This document shows positions 46,330 through 56,621 of a DNA stretch of 64,000 nt, one piece after another. Each line of letters begins with the position of its first letter. Positions within the stretch are counted from its first letter, which is position 1. Source of the DNA: Cryptomeria japonica (taxonomy: Eukaryota > Streptophyta > Pinopsida > Cupressales > Cupressaceae); assembly GCF_030272615.1 (NCBI RefSeq), contig NC_081410.1, positions 128,889,640-128,953,639 on the forward strand, read 5' to 3'. The notes under the pieces were generated by a model that did no database searches, was not told the DNA's origin, and worked only from the letters and a program-made list of their open reading frames with translations. The translations under genes and the position numbers were made by a program.

Positions 46330-47496
46330 TATTACTACTTATCAAATTGCCATTAGTTTCATATCCAAAGTCATACTATATATTCTAGTCGGTTAGTATT
46401 ACCAAATCATGCAGTCGGTACACACAGAGAATTCGGTATGAACAGTCTAGTCGGTTACAGAAGAAAGCAGTCACAGAACGTAGTATTCACCGAGTTGTTT
46501 ACCGAGTAAAGTTTCATGGCTACCGAGTGGTAAAGTTAACTCACCGAGTTGATATTCACCAAGTGAAACGTTTTACTTGATACATTAAACCTGAACATGC
46601 ACATGAAAATGTGTTACAAGATCGGGGCACATCTAACCGTTTTTGCATTGGAAATTGCATTAGGAGATTGTGTATGATTACAAGGTCAATCTAACCAATG
46701 AGATATTTTGTTTAGTTATTCATTCAAAGAATCTTTTTATAAGATCAAAGCATTGAATTAAATCACCGCTGTAAAAGATCTATTTATACAACATGATTCT
46801 AGGGTTAGATAGAGGGAATGTGTGTGTGTATGCATGAAGGAAGACTGTTACAGAGACACGGAGAGGTCACTGAGAAGGTTATCAGTGAACAGTCGAAGAA
46901 CAGAGTAAACAAAAGGGTTTACCAAGTTTAATTATGGGTTACCGAGGTATGGTACAAGCTAGGTAATCTTATTCAGAGCACATACAATTTGCTTTAGCAT
47001 TTAAAATGTAAAGTTGCAGATATTTGTAATAATTTTATTGTAATATTTTGAAGTTGTAAGAGAAACCTTTAACATGGTAAAAGACTCTAACCAAGTCTAT
47101 AAATTGTAAATCCTTTAACCAGGTGCTACACTTATATAGTGTTGTAAAATCCTTTAGTAAGGTAGATCTAACTGATCTTGATACTCCTAACGGGGTAAGC
47201 TATCAGAAATAGCTAAGTGTAGCTCTAACCGAGCAATCTTTATTATTGTAGTAGTGAAGTTGTGGGTGCCATCCCCACCGCATTTTTTCTCTCTAACCAA
47301 GAGTTTCTGCGTGACCAAAATATATGTGTTATGGAGTGAATCATGTATGATTGTTATCTGTTGATTTTAGTTTTATTTTATGTTACTACACTATTCTGTT
47401 TATGCATAACAATAAGGTTATTATCGAAGAAAAGTTTTGGAGTACTGATTCACCCCTCCCCTCTCAGTACATCAGCTTTCCATATTAGGCCTAACA
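46330..47496 (+). repeat. Element C 3' LTR
   Basis: 1,167 bp, same length as the 5' copy, no indels; first dinucleotide TA instead of TG. The hydrophobic ORF start (ATG 47343) is kept. Confidence 0.94.
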
Positions 47497-47501
47497 CAAG
47501 A

Positions 47502-47806
47502 TGTAGCTCATGTGAAGTGGGAAGGGTTACGAGGGTGATGGTATTGATGTAAGCGTCCAAGAAGATATCTTTCTCATATTCATAAGGCATTTCGTGGAAT
47601 TCCTCTTCGTCAACGCTTTCGATATTCGAAGAAGAACTAGAAGGGGCACCAGCAATAGTAATCTTAGGCACCGGGGTGTACCCCAAGCCTCTGTTGTATC
47701 TGTAGGAGATAAGATTTATGGGTTCTTTTCTTCCTTTCTCCTTTGGTCCCAGGCCGTGTCCTTTGTAACCCATTTTTTCAACTATGGCAGATGCTTTTGG
47801 GTACAT
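47502..47806 (-). pseudogene. Element E G-patch segment after protease
   Basis: Contains VEKMGYKGHGLGPKEKG and RGLGYTPVPK, a G-patch-like motif of about 40 residues. G-patches bind RNA or activate helicases in cellular proteins and follow the protease in betaretroviruses. In E it lies after the protease and before the RT linker. Element C cuts the frame at 47501. Confidence 0.65.
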
Positions 47807-47899
47807 TTTTTTGGATATTCTTGCTGGATCTTCATCCTCTTCTTTGTATAGCCATGAAGAGATATCTGCTTTGAGCCTCTCATTATCAAGTGGGCCCCA

Positions 47900-48757
47900 T
47901 TATTGGAAGGTGGCATTTTGGCATTGCATGACTGGTTTTGGGTCCTTTTTGAGCTCTTTTGGTTTGCCAAATGACTTAGGAGAGAGAGGGAGGTTGCCTA
48001 TCAATAAGATGTCCTCCAATTTGTATTCTCCACAGCCATTGTCCAAGATCTTGATTTGATTATTTGGTTGGGATGATGTGGAGGCAACATTTGATGTGTT
48101 AGATGGAGGCATTGGTGAGGGTCTATTTAGTGGGCAATGATACAGATGCTTCCCCTCTAATGGTTTGCAATATTGAAAAGGTTGGGGATCACCTTTGATA
48201 GTGATCACTCTTCCATTATAGGGGAATTTGATGCATTGGTGATAGGTGGAGGGTACGGCCTGCAAGGAATGAATCCATGGCCTCCCAAGGAGAATGTTGT
48301 AGGGGAGATCAAGATCTAGTACTTGGTAAGGGGTTTCAATTGTAATGGGGCCCACTTGAAGAGGTAAGGTGATCATGCCCTTTGAAATTCTTTCTGCATC
48401 ATCATATGCCTTTATTGTGATCCTTCCTGATGTGTCTATCAGATCCTTAGAAAGTCCCAATTGTTTTATTAATTTGTATGTGCATAGATTAAGCCCGGAT
48501 CCACTGTCTATTAGGATATGTTTGACCTTGTGCTTGTGGATGAGAGTTTTGATGTAAAAAGGTTTGTTATGGTCTTCATCTGTGGGAGCGTCTTTGGAGT
48601 TAAATACAATGTGTTGTTGGACAACAAGGTTTCCAATGAGGCCTTGGAATTGGGTGGCGTTGATATTATCAGGAACACGTGATTGGAGATGGACTTGTTC
48701 CAAAATTTCTTTATGGATCGGGGAAGTCTTGAGAAGTTCCAAAATGGAGATCTGCAC
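47900..48757 (-). CDS. Element E aspartic protease region
   Basis: 285 open codons. The retropepsin motif ILIDSGSGLNLCT (catalytic DSG) is near residue 80, followed by ITLPLQVGPITIETPYQVLD and NILLGRPWIHSLQAVPSTYH. C-terminal Gly/Glu-rich segment before the G-patch. Cuts the Gag-Pol polyprotein. This is the best preserved open segment of E apart from RT. It is part of a polyprotein, so its first ATG is not a true start. Confidence 0.85.
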   Translation of the reverse strand: MQISILELLKTSPIHKEILEQVHLQSRVPDNINATQFQGLIGNLVVQQHIVFNSKDAPTDEDHNKPFYIKTLIHKHKVKHILIDSGSGLNLCTYKLIKQLGLSKDLIDTSGRITIKAYDDAERISKGMITLPLQVGPITIETPYQVLDLDLPYNILLGRPWIHSLQAVPSTYHQCIKFPYNGRVITIKGDPQPFQYCKPLEGKHLYHCPLNRPSPMPPSNTSNVASTSSQPNNQIKILDNGCGEYKLEDILLIGNLPLSPKSFGKPKELKKDPKPVMQCQNATFQ

Positions 48758-49099
48758 AGGTGTCTTCCCAAGTTAATCAAGGAGGTCATATCAGCGGGGG
48801 GAAGACATGGGTGGGGGGTTTAGTGGGGGAGGGATTCCTTGGATGCTGACTTTACCTCAGTGTGTAGTTGCATTGCAGTCATTATGGAAATGGGAGGTGG
48901 AAGGCGTGGTGCCCTGAATGACTATCCTACCAGGATTTGGTCTGGTTTGGGAAGAAGGAGGATTGACTCCTTGGATGGTTATGGCATTGACATGATTGTC
49001 TGCAGGCTCAATGCGACCTACTAAAAAATCAAAGCCGATTATGTGATTAGCGTAGTCATAACCCATTGCGTTAGATGATGAGACTTTTCCTTTATCATG

Positions 49100-51146
49100 A
49101 TTCGGGAAGGGTTCCTAGTACATTTTGAGTTTGTTATTGTTATTACTAGGTTTTGCATTTGCTACTTCAATCTCACCTCTATCAATGAGATCTTGTATGT
49201 AGATATTCAGTTTCATACACTTGCGTGTATCATGTTCCTTGATATGATGGTATTCACAATACTCATTTTCATTATACCATCTTGGTTTAGGTTGATTGGG
49301 GTCAAACGGGTGAGTGATTGGAAAAACCACTGCACCTGCTTGGACAAGTTTCTGAAACACCATTTCAATAGGCTCAGCCAAAGGAGTGAAATCTCTTGGA
49401 GTCCTGTTATTCGATCGGGGTAGTCATCCCTGGATTGAGACATTGTTGTGAGGTTTTTGGGATTGATTTTGATTATTTTGATTATTGGTGGTGGGTTTTG
49501 GGGGAGCGGCCATGGTTTGGACCCGCTTTGCATCAGTTACACCATCATTGACCACGTTTTTGTTCTTGGACCAAAATTTTGGCTTGTCGTTATGATAAGA
49601 GGAAGAACTTTGTGTCGACTTCTGGTAATGTTTCAAGGTTCCTTCTTCCAACAAGACACATTTGAGGGTGAGGCCCTTATCGGTCAATTTTTGGAAGGAT
49701 TTGATGCATTGGGATATTAAGGGTCTTGAAAGTTCAGGCACCAAGTTCTTTTGGAATAGTTCAATTTGATGTTGTTCTGGCATGTCCCACTGGAATTTCT
49801 TGATAAGATGTCACCATCTTTGTAGGAAATTGGCAAAGGTTTCTCTGAGCCTTTGTTTTGTATTACATAGGTCCATCATAGAAACATCATTACCCATGTT
49901 GTATGCATAGTGGGCCAAAAAAAATTCTGCCAAGTCTGGAAAAAGAGACAATGGAACCTCATGGTAAAGATGAGAACCATGCCAGGGCGTCTCCAGTGAA
50001 ACTTTTGGGAAAGAGTCTGCGAAGATAAAGGTCACTATAGGAGACTTCCTGGCATAAGATGTGGAATTCTCAAACATGATCGCGGGGGTCTCCTTTGCCT
50101 TCATACTTGGTGAATTTAGGAATCTCAAATCTTGGGGGATATGGTGCAACTGATATAGACGGATCATAAGGACAAGGGAAAAACTCTTCGAATGAGTAAG
50201 TTTTCCTTTTATTAGTCCTTTGTTTCATGTCCTTGATGATATTTTTCATGTCTTGAATTTCCTTAATGAGGTCTTGTTGTGTGCTTTGATAATGATGAAG
50301 TGTATTTGCCCCAAGAATTGGATGAGCCAAAGAAGGTGCACCACCACCAATATATTGATATGATGAGGAGGTGGGAATGTGGGATGTGATGACCGATGTC
50401 GCTGGGGTTTGTCTGATAGTTGGTTGTGTTCCGCAAATAGTTGTGACGGGATTGAATACGACCCGGATAAAATTTGCGACATTGTTGGGAGGAAGGGAAG
50501 TTTGTGGAATAGAAATATGTGGTTGAATAGAAGGAGGTGGTATAGAAGTTTGTTGGAGAATAGATGAGATCGGATTTGATAGTGGTATGGATGGTAAGGA
50601 GGAAGAAGGTGGGATGGAGACCATGGTGGGAGGTACTGTGGGTGGCATTCATTGAGCTTGGATGATTGATGGGGCTGCAATTGATTGAGTTTGAATAGTA
50701 GGTGCAACACTTTATGTGGGAAGTACTGTGGGTGGCATTGATTGAGCTTGGATGATTGATGGTGCTGCAATTAATTGAGTTTGAATAGTAGGTGCAGCAC
50801 TTTGTGTGGGAGCGAGGTCTACTTGTGGTTGTTGGGCAAGAGCAGATCTATTAAACTCAAGCGGAAGTTGAGCTCCATTTTCAAGAAGAGCTTTCAGAAG
50901 TGCAGTAGGGTTGTGTTTAATAAACTTGTCCATCATCTCTTGGTTGTAAGAATCTGCTAGGAAAGTTTGCACTTCTAGACAAAGTTCATCTTGGCTAACC
51001 ATGTCAGGATTTTGACTTTGATCTTGATTGCTAGGTTGCCCACTTTGTGTATGATCTTGCGTGGGATCTTCATATAGGACACCAATGTCTGGCATGCCAT
51101 ATTGTTGTTCAGCCATCTTTTTCTTTTGGGATTGAGTTGCGGCCAT
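49100..51146 (-). pseudogene. Element E Gag
   Basis: Starts at ATG 51146 (MAATQSQKKKMAEQQYG). After a Pro/Ser/Ile/Gln-rich stretch, the Gag core appears with FFPCPYDPSISVAPYPPRF and YEGKGDPRDHV (about 50170-50070), LCNTKQRLRETFANFLQRW (about 49870) and LVPELSRPLISQCIKSF (about 49740). A modified knuckle, CEYHHIKEHDTRKC, and the following MKLNIYIQDLIDRGEI lie at about 49240. Between about 50634 and 50813 a 90-bp in-frame block is duplicated. Stops and frameshifts interrupt it. Confidence 0.8.
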
Positions 51147-52258
51147 ACACGATATTTGTGATGAAAGGACTTAAGAAATTTGTGATGAAAGGACTTAGAA
51201 AATTTGAGGATGATTGATAGAGGAGGTATGGTTTTAGAAGAAACTTGATGACTAGGTTGTCTTTGGTATGAACATGAAGGATCGATTCGAATGACAAGTT
51301 TTATGAAGGGATATGACCACCCTAATTTGGATGATAGTTGGTATTTCAAAGGACAAACTTGAATGTTGATGGAGAGGACGGACTCTTAGCTTCTCTCTTA
51401 GGCTTATGAAATATGGGATGGATAGAGATTTGACGTAATTTTGGACTTGGTGTGGGTAATGACTTGGACAATTGTTTGTGTCTTGACAAGTGTTTATGCA
51501 AAGTGTTTGGGGATAGTGATGTGTTTTTAGTCTTCTCTTGGCAAGTATGTATCAAATAAAGCAAACACAATGATCAAATGCATATTATCTCAAAGACACT
51601 CATGCTCATATACAACATTCTTAAGGCTGGCAAGGACAATAGTCATTGGATCCCAATTGGTTTTCCAGCTACGCTTACCCAGAGCAGACACTTAGATGCT
51701 TGACCCCACTGGCTCCCCTCCACGACACTCACTTCTCGGGGCAGCCAAGCATCAATTCCCATGAAAACTCCTCATGGCAAACTTTGTGTCTCTACTAAGG
51801 GTCATAAAAATATGGGCCGCTTCAGAGGTCCGACCTCTGCACCAATGACTAGAAGGTTTTTGGCCACTATGAACAAGGTGTTTAGTAAGTCTTCTTGTTA
51901 GGAGCTACCCTTTGAAGTTGCACAAGCGCAATTGAGGCCTATAGCCCAACGAAGCACCAAGAACTTAGTAGTCACGCAAGCGTGATTGAGATCTCTAGGA
52001 CCCTACTAAGCACCCAATGTGAGAGTGAACTCTCATATAGCCCCAACCATTAACCCTTTTGTAGTCAATGGCCTATTTATTATAGTGAGTTGGGAACCCC
52101 AGGTCTGGGTGTACTCACTTGGGTCGTTCCCCTCTTACCTTCTCAAAGAGAAAGTTGGGAGGGCAGGCCCACTAGAGGTAAACACACAATCAAACAAGAA
52201 AAGGTTGGAGGGTCTGGATTTCTGATCGTCTAGTAAGACGAGACCATACTTTCCTACC
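51147..52258 (-). other. Element E leader, part adjacent to gag
   Basis: Untranslated leader, no gene. A 20-bp duplication (atttgtgatgaaaggactta) occurs at about 51160-51200. It ends in a copy of the gtctggatttctgat repeat (52210-52258) in which element F is inserted. Confidence 0.55.
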
Positions 52259-53469
52259 TGTAGCATCCTAAAATTGCGACACTTGCAATTTCGACTGCAT
52301 TTGGGTCTTCACGATGGTGATGCAACACGGAACCTGAATGGAGACCCCGAAACTTGTTCATGACATCAAAAACTGCATTTTTCTGCACCTTGGCCCGATC
52401 CTCCTTGCACCCTACTGTCCCTGGAGGTGGGACCATGGCGCCTAGCACCCTGGTCCCCCAGGACCATGGCGCCCTGGTCCCTGGCCCTATTTTGGGCCCG
52501 GTCTCTTATGGGGCTTCGGGTCTTTAAGTTTGCAAATTGGAAAATAATCTTCCTAGGTCGGCCTAAGGTCGGGAAAATCAGTCTATCAGCCCTAATTGAC
52601 AAGTATATAAACTACATTTCCTCTCCCATTTTGGTAGATGGAAAAAAGGTGGAAACGATATTCAAGCATTCAAACATTCAAGCATTCAAGCATTCCTTCA
52701 AGCAATTGATCATTCTAAGTCTCCATTCAAGGCTAAGTGTTGCATTCAAGATAAGGATTCAACCATTGAAGAGGAGATCACATAAAACACATTACATGCT
52801 ACATACATTACACCTTCGCATGTAAGAATACAAACATTCTTACAACAAGGTATCAGTACTTGTTTACATTACAAACATTTACATTTACAGCATTTTCATT
52901 TCTTGGTTAATTCCAAAACCGGGGTTTGACCTAAAGGAAAACCCCTCATCCCTAACCCCCCAATTGTCCTCTCTTTTCTGTGTGTAGGTTGCAGGTATGC
53001 GGCTATAATTGAAGATCTGGAATCCTTGTGCAGAGACGAACAGATCCACCTTCGTTTCGCGGATTTTTCGGAGGACCGTGTGCACGCCGGGCGCCATCGT
53101 CCTGTCAACTTTCGCTCAAATTTGCAGAACAACACCGTCTCGACATTTTACTGCTAATTCCAGGTCCACAGCTTCATCCTATATTCCTATCTCTGTTTAT
53201 AAGTGAATCTTTCTCACTTTTCATGCATTCCTAGTTCAATCTTTCTATCTACATTTCTTTACAAAAGAGGGTATCCTTGATGTCTTAACCCTTGAAACTC
53301 ATATAGAATCCAATCTTGCATTGCGTGGGATTGGATCTTGTGGGTTTCAACCCCTCTTTTGAATGTAAAGTCTCTCCTAAGTGAAAACCATCAACCCTAG
53401 TGACCTCCCTTCTCTCTCCTCGGAGTTGGGGAGGGGAGAACGACTAGGGTTCAATTTTTCTGCTTTACA
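52259..53469 (+). repeat. Element F 5' LTR
   Basis: TATA-like tatataa at 52604-52610. Downstream, short repeats of cattcaag (52660-52700). A GC-rich block with gaggaccgtgtgcacgcc lies at 53071-53105. The 24 bases extra relative to the 3' LTR lie between two accatggcgcc copies near 52432 and 52465. Confidence 0.94.
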
Positions 53470-53472
53470 TTT

Positions 53473-53490
53473 TGGTGAACCCGACGTGAA
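53473..53490 (+). promoter_or_regulatory. Element F primer binding site
   Basis: TGGTGAACCCGACGTGAA, 3 nt after the LTR end; not the initiator tRNA-Met site. The tRNA partner is unidentified. Confidence 0.7.
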
Positions 53491-54654
53491 CATCCTCATT
53501 CTGATTATTCATGGTTAGATCTGAAAAATTTGCTTCCTTAATCACGTTTCCATGTTTGATCTTTTGCAAATTTTAGAGGCTAATCGCATAAAAACCCTAA
53601 AATTTTCTTTTTAGTAATTAAACTTGTGAAATGTTTAATTGTTAATGCTTGTTTCAGATCTACCCTTCTATTGCAAATTGTCAATTCATATTTGTGCTTT
53701 AATTCTGAAAATTAAGTGGTTAAATGTCAAAACCCTAATTTTTTTAAACCTTCTTGATTCAACCTTTGACTGATAATTTCACTGATCAAAACACTTCCAA
53801 ATCGGCTGTAACTTTGGATTCCGCAACAAAATCACAATATCTTTCATCTCTGAAAATTTGGAAAAAAGTTGCGAGGACCGTGTGCACCCCGAGCGCCATC
53901 GTCCCCGACATTTTTTCCGAAATTTTGGGAGCTAGATCTTACTGTATTTTTCTGCTAAAATCCAAAATTTTGGCTGATTTTATCAATTTTAACACTTTCA
54001 AAATTAAAGTCAAAGTTGGTCTAGCGATTGCTTGGATTAAGGCTTCTAATCATTCAAAAATCATTGAAATTAAAATTCATATCAAAATTGTGTTTCTTAC
54101 AGTCTTAAATTTGAAAAGTGTGTTAGCATTCATTCGAAATTTCAATACTTTATTCAAATTCTTGCAATTTGTGACTTTTGAAATTAAGTGTCTAATTGCG
54201 ATAACCTTGATTTCCACTTTCAAATTTGAATTTTGCGTGAAATAGAGTCAACTTTTAAATTTCAAAGCCTGCATTGCTTTCAGTATTCCCTCTAAAATCA
54301 TAAAATTCAAAATTTCAGTTTCCCTCTCTTTTTCAAAATTCAAATTTTGCATTTTTCAACAATCTTGGTAGGGTTCAATTTTGAGATTGCAACTTTAATT
54401 TGGCCTATCTACAGATCGTAAAATCACTCAATTTTTTCAGATTAGCTTTAAAATCATCATAACTTTCATCCCTGAAAATTTTGAAAAAAGTTGTGAGGAC
54501 CGTGTGCACTCCGTTCGCCATGGTCCCTGACATTTTTTCCGAAATTTCGGGAGATTGTCCTAATTGCATTTAACAGCTTAAATCTAGGAGATTGGCTGGT
54601 TTTATTGAAATTTTCTACCTCTAAAATTCAAAATCTTCTCTCCTTCTTTAGTGC
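53491..54654 (+). other. Element F leader with duplicated 100-bp block
   Basis: AT-rich leader of about 1.16 kb. A block of about 100 bp occurs at 53833-53935 and 54457-54553, containing gaggaccgtgtgcac (53873 and 54495) and gacattttttccgaaatt. The core also occurs in both LTRs (53071, 59595). An open stretch at 53754-54245 appears to be incidental. Confidence 0.75.
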
Positions 54655-55092
54655 ATGAGTTTTACAACAATAAGCCCTACTTACACTATTCCCGTTAGAC
54701 GAAGCCTTAGAATTAAGTCTTTCCAAGGTGTAATTACCGAGGAGATGGAACCTAATTTGAATGGTCTTTTTAACGAGGACATGGGTAATTCCTCTAATCC
54801 TCTTAATGATGAAGAATCTCTCCATGAGGTTTCTGTAGAACAACTTTCAAAATTGGATAACCAATTTGATGATTTTCGACAATGGATGTCTCAAGAATAC
54901 CCTGATAGCGAAGCTCTTTCATTAATTGAGGGTCTAAAACGTATGGTTCAAAGTGATAAGAATGGAATTGATATTTTGCGTGGTATTGCACACATTGTGG
55001 ATTCGAATGTGATGCCTATGAAGAGTTGTGCCGAAACTTTGGGTTATACACAACTCCTATTGCTAGTATACCTACTTTTACATCAAACATAA
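54655..55092 (+). pseudogene. Element F Gag N-terminal part
   Basis: ATG 54655 (MSFTTISPTYTIPVRRSLR). 145 codons, then a different frame carries the main Gag. The overlap (55026-55092) and the sense of the downstream frame suggest a 1-nt indel near 55040-55060, or a frameshift site; no classical slippery heptamer was noticed. Confidence 0.6.
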
Positions 55093-56621
55093 TGACTACT
55101 TCAACACAAGACATTCCTCCTATGATCACCAGTCATGGGGGCAATCCCTCTTCTTCAATCAACCCTCTTCCTTCATTCAATCCAACTTCTTCATTCATTC
55201 CTTCAATAAGTGTTCCTATTATATCACCACAAATGAACATGACGCAAGGGGGCAATTCGTTTAATCATTCCATTCCTCCTTGTAGTGTTCCTCCTTTCCA
55301 ATCATCTCCTATGACTAACTATCATAGTGTCCCACCACCTTACTCTCTACCTTCTTTCAATAACATAACACCTCCATCACAATCTAACACATCTAATATG
55401 AACTCTTCGACTGAAGCAACCATTAACAATTTTGCACAAACTGTCTCTTCCTTACAGCAACAAATTGCCTCTATGAATCAATCTAAGTTTAGTGTGCCCA
55501 CATTTGATGTTGCGAGCCCACTTTCTCTTGACATTGTTCGAGCTATTCCCCCTAAACATGTTGAAATTCCACATTTGGAGCTTTATAATGGTAAGGGTGA
55601 TCCCCTAACACATGTTAAGACCTTTCAAACGATATGTACCGATTTTGCTTATGACCAAAGGTTGCTTGCAAAACTGTTTACTAGAACATTAAGAGATAAA
55701 GCCCTACAATGGTATTGCTTGTTGCCTTCCTATTCTATTACTTCTTTCGAACAACTTGCAAATGCTTTTATTCAACAATTTCAAAACAATATAAGTCCTA
55801 AAGTTACTTTGATTGATTTAATGCATTGTAAACAAGGTGTTAAAGAAAAAGTGACTGATTTCATTGGTAGATATAAGCATTTGTATGCTCAAATTTCCTT
55901 TCCAGTGCCTAACAATGATATTCAAAGAATCTTTATTTCTAATTTACAAAAAGATATTAGAGAAAAACTCCTGTTTTCTGAGTTTACTTCTTTCCACCAG
56001 TTGCGCGCAACTCTTCACAATTATCAACTGACTGTGAGTCAAATGGAACAAGCAAATCCTATGACTCCAAGTGATAAGGGTGATAGTAGTCAACAACCAT
56101 TTGGGAAGTTTAAACCGAATAGAGAGTCCATTAAATTCAATGAAAACATCATCAACAACAATGTGAATGCAGCATCAGGTGTGCCTCCTATTTCTAAATT
56201 TTTCAAGAAAGAAAGAAAGTTTACTCCTTTGAATGAATCATTGCATAGTATTATGAATAAGTTATTGGAACAAAATGTGCTTACTCTTCCTCCTATAAGG
56301 CAAATAGATCCTGCAAAGATTAATTCGCCCTATTTTGATAACAAATCTTTTTGTCAATTTCATCCTCATCCTGGGCATGATACTGAAAAATGTTTTGCTT
56401 TAAAGGGGAAAATTCGAGATTTGATTGATAATAATACTATTTCTGTTTCTGGAGTGAATGATAAAGGCAACACATCTGTAGCTCCTCCTAACCAAAATCT
56501 TAAGATTTTCACTGATCCATTGCCTTCTCATACCTCTAATGTGATTGATACTACTGATTCCTCTGTCTCACCTGATGATCTCGTGTCTATGACTGCGAAT
56601 GTGACTAACTTTGTAGACTAG
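55026..56621 (+). CDS. Element F Gag (main part)
   Basis: 531 open codons. N-terminal 150 residues are Pro/Ser/Thr/Asn-rich. The retrotransposon Gag domain spans about residues 180-300 (LYNGKGDPLTHVKTFQ, ALQWYCLLPSYSITSFEQL, LIDLMHCKQGVKEKVTDF). A modified knuckle, FCQFHPHPGHDTEKC, is at about 442-456, followed by ALKGKIRDLIDN. It forms particles and packages RNA. The true start is probably upstream at 54655. It ends with TAG at 56619, and the same frame continues as protease with CAG AAA next. Well preserved for a non-autonomous element. Confidence 0.82.
   Translation: MCRNFGLYTTPIASIPTFTSNIMTTSTQDIPPMITSHGGNPSSSINPLPSFNPTSSFIPSISVPIISPQMNMTQGGNSFNHSIPPCSVPPFQSSPMTNYHSVPPPYSLPSFNNITPPSQSNTSNMNSSTEATINNFAQTVSSLQQQIASMNQSKFSVPTFDVASPLSLDIVRAIPPKHVEIPHLELYNGKGDPLTHVKTFQTICTDFAYDQRLLAKLFTRTLRDKALQWYCLLPSYSITSFEQLANAFIQQFQNNISPKVTLIDLMHCKQGVKEKVTDFIGRYKHLYAQISFPVPNNDIQRIFISNLQKDIREKLLFSEFTSFHQLRATLHNYQLTVSQMEQANPMTPSDKGDSSQQPFGKFKPNRESIKFNENIINNNVNAASGVPPISKFFKKERKFTPLNESLHSIMNKLLEQNVLTLPPIRQIDPAKINSPYFDNKSFCQFHPHPGHDTEKCFALKGKIRDLIDNNTISVSGVNDKGNTSVAPPNQNLKIFTDPLPSHTSNVIDTTDSSVSPDDLVSMTANVTNFVD

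Larger units (their letters stand above)
39454..47496 (+). mobile_element. Element C: non-autonomous LTR retrotransposon, same ORF architecture as A and B
   Basis: 8,043 bp in plus orientation. LTRs 39454-40620 and 46330-47496, both 1,167 bp, start TG (TA in the 3' copy) and end CCTAACA. Perfect duplication caaga at 39449-39453 and 47497-47501. Primer site tRNA-Met type, polypurine tract caaaaggggagat. Encodes coiled-coil and five-knuckle Gag and ORF2; no pol. Its LTR sequence differs from those of A and B although the ORFs are related. LTR differences are about 57 by my count (4-5 percent). Confidence 0.94.

Noticed and set aside
39454-47496. Element C as an endogenous virus
   Set aside because: Everything seen (LTRs, tRNA-Met primer site, Gag knuckles, no capsid or envelope signature) fits a plant LTR retrotransposon; ORF2 has no clear envelope features such as a convincing signal peptide plus anchor.
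50246-50770. Long alternate-frame open stretches over the E Gag N-terminus
   Set aside because: Low-complexity Pro/Ser/His products of the repeated Gag region; the Gag signature lies in another frame.
53754-54245. 163-codon plus-strand open frame in the F leader
   Set aside because: AT-rich Lys/Ile/Phe composition, no motif, contains the duplicated leader block, and lies upstream of the Gag start.
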